Positions 1-6,809 of a stretch of DNA of 9,871 nt are shown piece by piece (positions within the stretch are counted from its first letter, which is position 1; every line of letters starts with the position of its first letter). Under the pieces are notes generated by a model, which saw nothing but the letters and a program-made list of their open reading frames with translations, did no database searches and was not told the origin of the DNA. The DNA is from JBBDXS01 sp964418365 (lineage in GTDB: Bacteria; Chloroflexota; Dehalococcoidia; DSTF01; RBG-16-68-14), in assembly GCA_964418365.1 (NCBI GenBank), contig CAYQLM010000102.1:1-9871 (forward strand). Reading direction: 5' to 3'. Position numbers and translations under genes: made by a program.

Positions 1-2
1 AC

Positions 3-977
<975 letters not shown>

Positions 978-990
978 TGAAGAAATACTA

Positions 991-1051
991 CCGCACCATG
1001 AATGGTGCGGCATAGAATGGCCAAACAAATGCCACGCCATTCATGGCGTGG
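991..1051. repeat. Pair of inverted palindromes (REP/BIME-like)
   Basis: Two perfect hairpins lie between the dehydrogenase and hydratase genes. The first (991-1010) has arms CCGCACCAT/ATGGTGCGG around GA; the second (1032-1051) has arms CCACGCCAT/ATGGCGTGG around TC. The second is the reverse complement of the first except at two stem pairs (G-C to A-T and A-T to G-C), each changed on both arms so pairing is kept. They are 21 bases apart. The right hairpin ends 3 bases before the Shine-Dalgarno AAGGAG at 1055-1060 and could affect hydratase translation or mRNA stability. That role is inferred. Confidence 0.8.
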
Positions 1052-1065
1052 TACAAGGAGTGGAT

Positions 1066-1872
1066 ATGCCCCCCCTGCTCTACGAAAAGCGCGATGCCAT
1101 CGCGTACATCACCTTCAACCGCCCCGAGCGCCGCAACGCCTGGGACGCTGAGACGATGTGCCGTCTCGCCGACGCCTGGAAGGACTTCGATCAGGACGAT
1201 TCGCTGCGCGTCGCGATCGTCACCGGCGCGGGCGACAAGGCGTTCAGCGTCGGCGCCGACCTCGAGCAGCTCATCCCGCTCTGGACCGGCGGCCGCAAGC
1301 CGCAGAACGAGTGGGAGGAGCGCGCCGTCACCGACCGCAAGCTCACGGCGCACACGCTCATGCGTGGCTTTCCGATGTACAAACCCATCGTTGCGGCCGT
1401 GAACGGCTACTGCCTCGCCGGCGGCGCCGAGCTGCTCTGGGCAACCGACATCCGCATCGCGTCCGAGGATGCGTCGTTCGGGCTCAGCGAGGCGAAGCGC
1501 GCGCTGGTGCCGGCGGGCGGCTCGATGGTGCGGCTACCGCGCCAGATCCCCTACGCGAAAGCGATGGAGATCCTGCTCACCGGCGATCGCATCTCGGCGC
1601 AGGAAGCGTACAACTTCGGTCTCGTGAACTACGTCGTGCCGGCGGCCGACGTGCTGCCCGCCGCCGAGAAGTTCGCCCGCACGCTCGCTGCGAACGGGCC
1701 GATCGCGCTGCGAAAAATAAAGGAAGCCGTCGTGCGCACGTCCGGCGTGCCGCTCAGCGAGGCATTCAAGATCGAGACGGAGTGCGCGCAAGAAGTGATG
1801 CAGTCGGAGGACGCGAAGGAAGGCCCGCGCGCATTCATAGAGAAGCGCGAGCCGAAGTACACCGGGCACTGA
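1066..1872 (+). CDS. Enoyl-CoA hydratase/isomerase (crotonase family)
   Basis: 268-residue crotonase-fold enzyme, usual length for the family, expected to hydrate 2,3-enoyl-CoA to 3-hydroxyacyl-CoA in the cytosol. The ATG at 1066 is chosen because AAGGAG sits 5 bases upstream; an in-frame GTG at 1048 overlaps the preceding palindrome and is less likely. Visible motifs: NRPERRNAW (18-26) CoA-binding start, FSVGAD (60-65) first oxyanion-hole segment, NGYCLAGGAEL (113-123) second oxyanion hole, and FGLSEAKRALVPAGG (138-152). Glu122 and Glu142 align with the two catalytic glutamates of mitochondrial enoyl-CoA hydratase, so real hydratase activity is plausible rather than a dehalogenase or decarboxylase variant. 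It follows an acyl-CoA dehydrogenase, the enzyme of the preceding beta-oxidation step, which supports the call. Exact chain length or branched substrate is unknown. Confidence 0.92.
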   Translation: MPPLLYEKRDAIAYITFNRPERRNAWDAETMCRLADAWKDFDQDDSLRVAIVTGAGDKAFSVGADLEQLIPLWTGGRKPQNEWEERAVTDRKLTAHTLMRGFPMYKPIVAAVNGYCLAGGAELLWATDIRIASEDASFGLSEAKRALVPAGGSMVRLPRQIPYAKAMEILLTGDRISAQEAYNFGLVNYVVPAADVLPAAEKFARTLAANGPIALRKIKEAVVRTSGVPLSEAFKIETECAQEVMQSEDAKEGPRAFIEKREPKYTGH

Positions 1873-1884
1873 CGCTTCGCCTCC

Positions 1885-1918
1885 TGTCATTCCGAGTCCG
1901 CCTGCGGACGAGGAATCT
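1885..1918 (+). repeat. TGTCATTCC...GGAATCT hairpin repeat, copy 1 (long inner stem)
   Basis: Begins 12 bases after the hydratase stop. Outer arms ATTCC (1889-1893) and GGAAT (1912-1916), then GA on each side, then an inner stem GTCCGC/GCGGAC (1896-1901 and 1904-1909) with a CT turn. The flanking bases match three other copies in this window (6555, 8405, 9723), but the inner stem is longer. It may also help end transcription of the hydratase mRNA; no U-tract follows, so it is not a classical terminator. Confidence 0.75.
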
Positions 1919-1957
1919 GATCCCTCGAGAATGGCGCAGCGAACACTCGCACAGCCT

Positions 1958-1986
1958 CGTAGGGACAGACCTTTAGGTCTGTCCGG
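1958..1986. repeat. Palindromic repeat in convergent spacer, first unit
   Basis: Perfect 10-bp inverted repeat GGACAGACCT (1963-1972) and AGGTCTGTCC (1975-1984) with a TT apex, preceded by CGTAG. It lies in the spacer between the convergent hydratase and FAD-oxidoreductase genes, where it could act as a bidirectional transcription stop or mRNA stabiliser. The leading CGTAGGG is shared with the next palindrome at 2018, so the two look like members of one repeat family. Confidence 0.75.
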
Positions 1987-2017
1987 CCCAATCGATAGCG
2001 CGTCTTCTCATCGAAAC

Positions 2018-2067
2018 CGTAGGGGCGCACGGCCATGCGCCCTGGTCGATACCGGCACCGCCCCTAC
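2018..2067. repeat. Branched palindromic repeat overlapping the FAD-oxidoreductase stop
   Basis: Outer arms GTAGGGGCG (2019-2027) and CGCCCCTAC (2059-2067) are perfectly complementary. Inside, GGGCGCA (2023-2029) can instead pair with TGCGCCC (2036-2042), and GGT/ACC flank CGAT at 2044-2053. The element can therefore fold in competing or cruciform-like ways. Its right arm includes the stop codon (2064-2066) of the minus-strand gene, so the repeat abuts and slightly enters coding sequence. Confidence 0.7.
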
Positions 2068-3437
2068 TGCAAAATCCGCAGCGCCATCTTGGCGATGGGG
2101 CCGCCCTTCTTCCCGCCCGTATCGTCCATCTGGAGCAGGAAGCGCGACCCAAAGCCGATCATCATACTCTTGAGCGGCTCCGGCGGGAGGGGCACCGGCT
2201 TGAGCGAGACCATCGGCAGCTCGAGGAGCTCGGTCTTGCGATCGAGCATGAGGTCGCGCACCATCTTGCCCGCGAGCTGCGACGGCCCGACGCCGTGTCC
2301 GCTGTAGCCGAGCGCGTACATCAGCCGCTCGCCCTTCAGCCAGCCGATGCTCGCCATGCAGTTGTAGGTGCCGCACACTGGCCCGCCCCACGCGAGCGGC
2401 AGCTTCACGTCGCTGAGCTGCGGGAACGTCCAGTAGAACGTCTCGCGCAGCCGGCCGAACGCGTACTCGTCCCGGTCGCGCTGCTTGTTCGGCCCCTCGC
2501 GCGCGTAGATCGAGTCGCGGCCGCCCCAAAGGATCCGCCCGTCGGGAGTCGGCCGGTGGAAGTGCGGCATGATGCGTTTGTCCTCGACGCCCATGCGCCG
2601 GTCCCAACCGACGCGCGACCACTGCTCGTCCGTCAGCGGCTCCGTGGCGGTGATGTAGGCGTAGATCGTCAACAGATACTTGCGCAGCGCCGGGATCGCG
2701 TGCGCGTATGCGTTCGTCGCGATGAGCCCGCGGTCCGCCGTCACCGTCCCGAGCGGCGTGCGCGCCTCGACGCGCCCTTCGTGCGCCGTCAGGCTGTCGA
2801 CGTGCGTGCCCTCGAAGATGCGCACGCCGCGCCGCAGCGCAGCGTCGCGCAGGCCGCGCGCGAGCGCCGCCGGGTCGAGGAGCACGCTGACGTCCTCCCA
2901 GTGCCCGCAGCGCGCCCTGTCGGTGCGCACGAGGCCCCGGCAGGACGCCGCATCGAGCGCGTGGAAATCGCTCAGGCCCATCTTCTCCGCCGCCGCGAGG
3001 TCTTTGCGGATACGCACGTCCTGCTCCGGCCCGTTCGATATCGTGAGCAACCCGGGCGACGTGATGTCGGCGTCGATGCCCTCGCGCGCGCAGAAGTCCT
3101 GCAGCTCGCGCACGGCGTCGACCATCGCCAGATGCTGAGCGCGCGCCTTCTCCCGCCCGACGCGCCGCAAAAGCTGGGCGATGTTGCGCTCTACCATCGT
3201 CATGCAGAAGCCGCCGTTACGGCCGCTGGCGCCGTAGCCGATCACCTCGCCCTCCAGCACGACGATGTCGAGCGCGGGATCGGCGTCCTTGAGGTGAATG
3301 GCGGACCAGAGGCCGGTGAAGCCGCCACCCATGATCACGACGTCCGCCTTGCGGTCGCCGTCGAGCGGCGAGCCCGGCTCGTACTCCTTGCGGCCGAGCC
3401 AGAAGCTGCGCGTCGCGAAGTCGCTTTCGATACTCAT
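2064..3437 (-). CDS. FAD-dependent oxidoreductase, DAO family (PuuB/OrdL-like)
   Basis: 457-residue flavoprotein of the D-amino-acid oxidase superfamily, expected to oxidise a C-N bond of an amine or amino acid. Near the N-terminus DVVIMGGGFTG (32-42) is the Rossmann GxGxxG motif for the ADP part of FAD, with an acidic residue (Glu62) at the end of the second strand. GYGASGRNGGF (67-77) is the flavin-contacting segment typical of gamma-glutamylputrescine oxidase-like members. A C-terminal GYSGHGVGPSQLAGKM stretch closes the FAD site. No signal peptide or membrane segment is seen, so it is probably cytosolic. Its ATG overlaps the TGA of the upstream SDR gene (ATGA), with CGGAG just upstream, so translation is probably coupled to that gene. 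Substrate cannot be assigned; a polyamine gene context is absent, so the PuuB function itself is not claimed. Confidence 0.88.
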   Translation of the reverse strand: MSIESDFATRSFWLGRKEYEPGSPLDGDRKADVVIMGGGFTGLWSAIHLKDADPALDIVVLEGEVIGYGASGRNGGFCMTMVERNIAQLLRRVGREKARAQHLAMVDAVRELQDFCAREGIDADITSPGLLTISNGPEQDVRIRKDLAAAEKMGLSDFHALDAASCRGLVRTDRARCGHWEDVSVLLDPAALARGLRDAALRRGVRIFEGTHVDSLTAHEGRVEARTPLGTVTADRGLIATNAYAHAIPALRKYLLTIYAYITATEPLTDEQWSRVGWDRRMGVEDKRIMPHFHRPTPDGRILWGGRDSIYAREGPNKQRDRDEYAFGRLRETFYWTFPQLSDVKLPLAWGGPVCGTYNCMASIGWLKGERLMYALGYSGHGVGPSQLAGKMVRDLMLDRKTELLELPMVSLKPVPLPPEPLKSMMIGFGSRFLLQMDDTGGKKGGPIAKMALRILQ

Positions 3438-4249
3438 GACGCTCCGCTCTTCGCCAGCGCGCCGATCGTCGATCGCTTGACGCTGCGGCGCAGCAGGCCG
3501 GGCGCGATCGCTTTCACCACGTACGCCGACGCGAACCGGCGCGGCACCGTGATCTCGCGCTTTCCGCGCGCGAGCGCGTCGATGATCGCGTCGACGAGGA
3601 CGTCCGGCTCCTGCATGTTGCGCTTCGATACCGGCGGCATGCGCGCGAGCGCTTCGTCGTCGAAGAACTCAGTGCGAAAGGTACCCGGGCAGACCGTGAG
3701 CACATGCACGCCATCGTCGTCGAGCTCGACCGACAGCGCCTCCGCCAGCCCGGTCATCGCGAACTTCGACGCCGCGTACGCGCTCTCCTCTGGCACGCCG
3801 ATCTTCCCCCCGATCGATGACATGAAGACCAGCCAGCCGCGCTTGCGTTCGACCATCTGCGGGAGGAGCGCTTTCGTCCAGTAGAGCGTGCCGAAGTAGT
3901 TCACGCGCATCATGCGCTCCATGTCGTCTAGCTCCCAGTCGACGAAGCGGCGGTGGTGGCCGTAGCCTGCGTTGTTCACCAGCAGATCGATCGCGCCGAA
4001 GCGATCGACCGCCTGTTGCGCCGCAGCGAATACCTGCGCGCGATCGGCAACGTCGCAGGGCAGCGCGAGCGCCTCGCCGCCGGCGGCCGCGATCTCCGCG
4101 ACGATCGACTCGAGCCGGTCCGCCCGACGCGCGACGAGCGCGACGCGGGCGCCATCGCGTGCGAGGCGCAGCGCGAGTCCGCGGCCGATGCCGCTCGATG
4201 CGCCCGTGACGACAGCGTTGATACCGCGAAGTGAGGTGAGCTTGGCCAT
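3434..4249 (-). CDS. Short-chain dehydrogenase/reductase (classical SDR)
   Basis: 271-residue NAD(P)-dependent SDR. The frame stays open far upstream, but the ATG at 4249 is chosen because GAGGAG lies 8 bases before it and because MAKLTSLRGINAVVTGASSG is a normal SDR beginning. Visible motifs: TGASSGIG (15-22) cofactor loop, Arg41-Arg42 after the second strand (suggests NADPH preference), NNAG (92-95), Asn117, and the catalytic Ser145, Tyr158 and Lys162 in the YAASK box. PGTFRTEF (188-195) is the usual post-catalytic segment. The C-terminal 40 or so residues are basic with a short hydrophobic stretch, as in SDRs that act on lipid-like or membrane-near substrates; this last point is weak. First gene of a two-gene operon with the FAD oxidoreductase, overlapping by 4 bases. 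Substrate unknown. Confidence 0.92.
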   Translation of the reverse strand: MAKLTSLRGINAVVTGASSGIGRGLALRLARDGARVALVARRADRLESIVAEIAAAGGEALALPCDVADRAQVFAAAQQAVDRFGAIDLLVNNAGYGHHRRFVDWELDDMERMMRVNYFGTLYWTKALLPQMVERKRGWLVFMSSIGGKIGVPEESAYAASKFAMTGLAEALSVELDDDGVHVLTVCPGTFRTEFFDDEALARMPPVSKRNMQEPDVLVDAIIDALARGKREITVPRRFASAYVVKAIAPGLLRRSVKRSTIGALAKSGAS

Positions 4250-4309
4250 ACACAGCGCTCCTCGGCGAGTTGACACTCTTATTCTGAGCGCGCTGGCGGA
4301 TCGTTTGCG

Positions 4310-4397
4310 CCCCCAGTTGGGGGTGATTCTGGGACAAGCGCCGCACGCTCGACGCGCTTCCCTCTCCCTCTCTGAGGGAGAGGGGCAGGGTGAGGGA
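4310..4397. repeat. Palindromes in the divergent spacer
   Basis: The 198-base gap between the SDR (-) and MDR (+) genes contains no gene. It holds a small hairpin CCCCCA/TGGGGG (4310-4323) and a larger one with 11-bp arms CCCTCTCCCTC (4360-4370) and GAGGGAGAGGG (4374-4384) around TCT. The latter is followed by GGGTGAGGG, a tail I associate with a widespread intergenic repeat. The positions are upstream of both genes, so a terminator role is unlikely; a repeat or a promoter-proximal structure is more plausible. Confidence 0.65.
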
Positions 4398-4433
4398 GTC
4401 AAATACCTCCTGGCCCCTGGCCCTTGTCCCTCG

Positions 4434-4439
4434 TACCAT
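4434..4439 (+). promoter_or_regulatory. Candidate -10 box (TACCAT) for the MDR gene
   Basis: TACCAT fits the TANNNT -10 pattern and ends 8 bases before the ATG at 4448. No good -35 box or Shine-Dalgarno is visible at the proper distance, which would suit a leaderless transcript. The same layout is seen at 6026 and 6804. Short motif, so chance occurrence is possible. Confidence 0.35.
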
Positions 4440-4447
4440 GTCGCCGC

Positions 4448-5707
4448 ATGAAGGCGCTGCTGTTCCGCTACAGCCTGCCTCGGCTCGCCGCCACGCGCAT
4501 CCTCAGCTCGATCTCGCCGTCGGGCTTCTTCGGGCCGCTGTCGCCGATGGGGCTGAAGACACTGCCCGACCCAACGCTCCCCGGCGACGACTGGCTCCTC
4601 GTGCGCACGGTGCTCTGCGGCATCTGCGGCAGCGACGCGAAGCAGGCCTTCCTCAAGGGCGACCGCGACAACCCCGTCACGGCGCTGATCTCCTTCCCGC
4701 ACGTGCTCGGCCACGAGATCGTGGGCGTCGTCGAACGCGTGGGGCCCGCCGTCCGCGAGCGCAAGCCGGGCGATCGCGTCGTGATCAACCCGTGGCTGTC
4801 GTGCGCGCCGCGCGGCATCGAGCCGCCCTGCGCCGCCTGCCAGGCGGGCGATTACCAGCTCTGCGAACACTTCACCGAGGGCCGCATCGCGCCCGGCATT
4901 CACATCGGCAACTGCGCCGACGTCGCGGGCGGCTTCGCGGAGCTCGTCGCCGCCCACGAGTCGGAGGCGATCCCGATCCCCGACGGCGTAACGTGGGACA
5001 CCGCCGCGCTCGCCGATCCGTTCTCGGTGCAGCTCCACGCCGTGCTGCACCACCCGCCGTCCGGCGGCGAGCCGGCGTTAGTCTTCGGCTGCGGCACGCT
5101 GGGGCTGCTCACGATCGCGATCCTGCGCGCCCTGCACCCAGCGACGCCGGTCTTCGCGCTCGCGCGCTACGAGCACCAGGCCGAGCTTGCGCACCGCCTC
5201 GGCGCGCACCAGGTCCTGCGCGAGGGCGCGGACGCCGCCGTCGAGGGCCTCGGCGAGCTGCTGGGCGCGCCGGTGTTGCGCCCGTGGTCAAAGAAGCCGT
5301 GGCTCTGGCGCGGCGTCGGCATCGTGTACGACACCGTCGGCTCGCCCGCGAGCGTCGAGCTAGCGCTGCGCGTGGCCAGCCCGCGCGCCAAGATCGTGGT
5401 GAGCGGCGTCGAGGCGCCGCGGCGGTTCGAGTGGACGCCGCTGTACATGAAGGAGATCGACATCGCCGGCTCGAACGCGTTCGGCGTGGAGACGTTCGAG
5501 GGCCGCCGCATGCACTCGATGCAGGTCTACTTCGAGCTCGTCGCGCGCGGCCTGGACGTCACGCCGCTGATCACGCATCGATTCCCGCTGGCGGCCTACC
5601 GCAAGGCCTTCCTCGCGCTGCGCGACAAAGGCAAGTCGGGCGCGGTAAAGGCGCTGTTTACGTTTGGAGACATGCCGGGCTCACAGCAGGTAGGGTTCGA
5701 GCCATAA
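4448..5707 (+). CDS. Zinc-dependent alcohol dehydrogenase-like MDR protein
   Basis: 419-residue medium-chain dehydrogenase/reductase, longer than the usual 340-380. The ATG at 4448 (MKALLF...) is preferred over an in-frame TTG at 4424 because MKA-type starts are normal for the family. Cys57 (LCGICGSD) and GHE (88-90) give the catalytic zinc ligands, with Asp190 of ADPFSV where related enzymes often have Glu. Structural-zinc cysteines are Cys119, Cys128, Cys131 and Cys139; the first gap is 8 residues rather than the canonical 2. The Rossmann motif FGCGTLG (213-219) follows. A segment near residues 265-290 containing PVLRPWSKKPWLWRG looks like an extra loop. Likely an NAD(P)-linked alcohol/aldehyde oxidoreductase in the cytosol; substrate unknown. 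It is transcribed divergently from the SDR operon and has no close downstream partner. Confidence 0.88.
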   Translation: MKALLFRYSLPRLAATRILSSISPSGFFGPLSPMGLKTLPDPTLPGDDWLLVRTVLCGICGSDAKQAFLKGDRDNPVTALISFPHVLGHEIVGVVERVGPAVRERKPGDRVVINPWLSCAPRGIEPPCAACQAGDYQLCEHFTEGRIAPGIHIGNCADVAGGFAELVAAHESEAIPIPDGVTWDTAALADPFSVQLHAVLHHPPSGGEPALVFGCGTLGLLTIAILRALHPATPVFALARYEHQAELAHRLGAHQVLREGADAAVEGLGELLGAPVLRPWSKKPWLWRGVGIVYDTVGSPASVELALRVASPRAKIVVSGVEAPRRFEWTPLYMKEIDIAGSNAFGVETFEGRRMHSMQVYFELVARGLDVTPLITHRFPLAAYRKAFLALRDKGKSGAVKALFTFGDMPGSQQVGFEP

Positions 5708-5714
5708 TTCCGCC

Positions 5715-5825
5715 GTGATCTCTCTGACGCGCTTGTTCTGGCTTATCATCGCTGGCCTGCTAGCGACCGCTGCTCTGTTCGCGATAATCGTCTTCATAGC
5801 AATCCATAACGTAGACAACAGATAG
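5715..5825 (+). CDS. Possible 36-residue single-span membrane peptide
   Basis: A GTG-started frame 7 bases after the MDR stop encodes MISLTRLFWLIIAGLLATAA then a further 16 residues ending in HNVDNR. Residues 7-30 are uninterrupted by charge and would form one transmembrane helix, with Arg6 on the N-terminal side. By my count 56 of 111 bases are G or C, well below the neighbouring genes. No convincing Shine-Dalgarno is seen (AGGTAGGG at 5688-5695 is about 20 bases away). I do not recognise it. It could be a real small membrane protein, a gene remnant, or a chance frame in a low-GC spacer; the length and hydrophobic pattern favour a closer look. Confidence 0.33.
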   Translation: MISLTRLFWLIIAGLLATAALFAIIVFIAIHNVDNR

Positions 5826-5830
5826 CTGTT

Positions 5831-5931
5831 CCTTCCCGATGACTCTCCTTGCCCCGTACCGCGTGCTCGACCTCTCGACGGAGCGCGGGGAACACCTCCC
5901 GCGGGTTGAAACCCGCGGCTTCCTGAGATGA
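5831..5931 (+). pseudogene. Truncated duplicate of the 5' end of the CaiB-type gene at 6819
   Basis: Bases 5831-5889 match 6811-6869 at 57 of 59 positions, including 8 bases before the start codon and the first 17 codons (MTLLAPYRVLDLSTERG). The two differences (5850 T/C and 5856 G/C) are third-position and synonymous. After 5889 similarity stops and the frame runs through a palindromic repeat to a TGA at 5929-5931, giving a 30-residue chimera. It is therefore a broken gene start, not a working CoA-transferase. The true gene copy lies exactly 980 bases downstream, beyond the DinB-like gene. Confidence 0.85.
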
Positions 5932-5952
5932 GAAGCTGGGGGGATTCATCCC
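5899..5952. repeat. Second pair of inverted palindromes (REP/BIME-like)
   Basis: Hairpin one has arms CCGCGGGTT/AACCCGCGG (5899-5907 and 5910-5918) around GA. Hairpin two has arms GGGAT/ATCCC (5941-5945 and 5948-5952) around TC. The 22-base spacing and the GA-then-TC apex order repeat the layout of the pair at 991-1051, with different stem sequences. It directly follows the truncated CoA-transferase fragment, about 9 bases after similarity ends. Confidence 0.7.
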
Positions 5953-5999
5953 GCTGAGTCCCGCTCGTCCCTAACATCCGTTTATCCGTTCCCCATCCG

Positions 6000-6031
6000 T
6001 TGACAGCCGACGCACCGAGTTCTTGTACACT
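6000..6031 (+). promoter_or_regulatory. Candidate promoter of the DinB-like gene
   Basis: A consensus -35 box TTGACA (6000-6005) is followed, after a long 20-base spacer, by TACACT (6026-6031). TACACT ends 7 bases before the ATG at 6039, so the transcript would begin at or very near the start codon. No Shine-Dalgarno is visible. The spacer is longer than the ideal 17, which lowers confidence. Confidence 0.45.
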
Positions 6032-6038
6032 ACCCGCC

Positions 6039-6545
6039 ATGCCCCGTATCGCGATTGCCGTCTGGGAACAGCGCCTCGAGGCCGCCTACCGGGCTGACCC
6101 CTTCCACGCGCTGCGCAAGAACATCGAGAGCGTCCTGCCCGAGGAGTGGGACCTCAAGCCGTCGCGCGCGAGCGTGCAGAAGGAAGGGGCGCTGGGCCAT
6201 GACGAGCTCTCCATCTGCGACCTCGCCATCCACGCCGGCGGCCCGAAGTACATGTACGCGAACCGCGCGTTCGGCGACGCGAAACTTGCCTGGCCGGACA
6301 TCAAGCTGCCGTCTTCGCGAGAGATGGCGGCCGTGCTCGCCTGGATGGACGAAGGCCAGCGCGCCCTGACGGAAGGCCTGGCCGCGCTGCAGGACGACGC
6401 CGTTCTCGTGGAAGAACGGCCCGCACCGTGGAACCTGCCGCTGCGCATCGACCTGCTCCTCGGCATCGTGATCAACCACGACCTCTACCACTCCGGCGAG
6501 ATCAACCGCCAGCGCGCCCTCATCCGCTACTCCGGCTGGCAATAG
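6039..6545 (+). CDS. DinB-like four-helix metal-binding protein
   Basis: 168-residue protein of the DinB/YfiT-like putative metalloenzyme superfamily. The three expected metal-binding histidines are visible: His65 in DLAIHAGG at the end of the second helix, and His147 and His151 in NHDLYHSGEINRQRA. Superfamily members include thiol-dependent transferases (bacillithiol or mycothiol linked) and many proteins of unknown role, so the exact reaction cannot be given. The ATG at 6039 is chosen over an in-frame TTG at 6000 because the latter is part of a likely -35 box. The gene stands alone, bounded upstream by a palindrome pair and a broken CoA-transferase start, and downstream by a TGTCATTCC repeat. 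It lies wholly between the two copies of a 59-bp direct repeat. Confidence 0.82.
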   Translation: MPRIAIAVWEQRLEAAYRADPFHALRKNIESVLPEEWDLKPSRASVQKEGALGHDELSICDLAIHAGGPKYMYANRAFGDAKLAWPDIKLPSSREMAAVLAWMDEGQRALTEGLAALQDDAVLVEERPAPWNLPLRIDLLLGIVINHDLYHSGEINRQRALIRYSGWQ

Positions 6546-6554
6546 CCGCCGCCC

Positions 6555-6590
6555 TGTCATTCCGAGCGAAGCGAGGAATCTGATCCCTCG
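6555..6590 (+). repeat. TGTCATTCC...GGAATCT hairpin repeat, copy 2
   Basis: Starts 10 bases after the DinB-like stop. Arms ATTCC (6559-6563) and GGAAT (6575-6579), GA on each side, and GCGAAGC (6566-6572) at the tip. The tail TGATCCCTCG is shared with copy 1. GCGAAGC is the known, unusually stable DNA mini-hairpin sequence. No U-tract follows. Confidence 0.8.
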
Positions 6591-6723
6591 CAGGCAACAG
6601 TCCGTGTCACCAACCCCTTCGCGCTCTCCTTTCGCCGCCCTACTCTCTCGGCATGACTCGCACCGGATCGATCCCATCTTCGCCCGCCGCCTTCCCGACG
6701 GTCCCGCAAAATCGGCAAATCAA

Positions 6724-6782
6724 TTCCGAAAAATCGCGCGCCGCAGATTCAGATCGGGGTATTTTTTTTCGATCTTTCGGAA
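6724..6782. promoter_or_regulatory. AT-rich inverted repeat upstream of the first CaiB-type gene
   Basis: Arms TTCCGAAAAATCG (6724-6736) and CGATCTTTCGGAA (6770-6782) pair at 12 of 13 positions around a 33-base loop that includes eight T in a row (6762-6769). A partial direct echo, CAATTCAAATCGCG, follows at 6785-6798. The block is clearly AT-richer than the rest of the window and ends 21 bases before a -10-like box. It may be an operator or a protein-binding region for the CoA-transferase promoter; a terminator is less likely because the T-run is inside the loop. The remainder of the 6546-6818 spacer shows only the repeat at 6555. Confidence 0.5.
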
Positions 6783-6803
6783 AACAATTCAAATCGCGTT
6801 CGC

Positions 6804-6809
6804 TATACT
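6804..6809 (+). promoter_or_regulatory. Candidate -10 box (TATACT) for the first CaiB-type gene
   Basis: TATACT is close to the TATAAT consensus and ends 9 bases before the ATG at 6819. No Shine-Dalgarno is seen in the intervening CCCTTCCCG, which fits a leaderless or nearly leaderless transcript. A matching -35 box is not evident, so an activator or the upstream inverted repeat might be involved. The truncated copy at 5831 lacks this box: its homology begins just after it. Confidence 0.45.

Noticed and set aside
2295..3884. Long plus-strand frame of 529 codons
   Set aside because: It is antisense to the FAD oxidoreductase and SDR genes, with low-complexity Arg/Ala/Val composition and no recognisable motif; a product of GC-rich codon bias.
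4270..4275. TTGACA as a -35 box for the MDR gene
   Set aside because: No -10 box lies at 16-18 bases, and it is more than 170 bases from the MDR start.
4250..5053. Minus-strand extension of the SDR frame upstream to 5053, giving a 539-residue protein
   Set aside because: The extension is Arg/Ala/Gly-rich antisense of the MDR gene, while GAGGAG and a normal SDR N-terminus mark the start at 4249.
5681..6040. 119-codon minus-strand frame
   Set aside because: It crosses the MDR end, the small membrane frame, the caiB fragment and palindromes in antisense, with no coherent domain.
6762..6769. T8 run as a rho-independent terminator
   Set aside because: The run lies inside the loop of the inverted repeat, not directly after a GC-rich stem.
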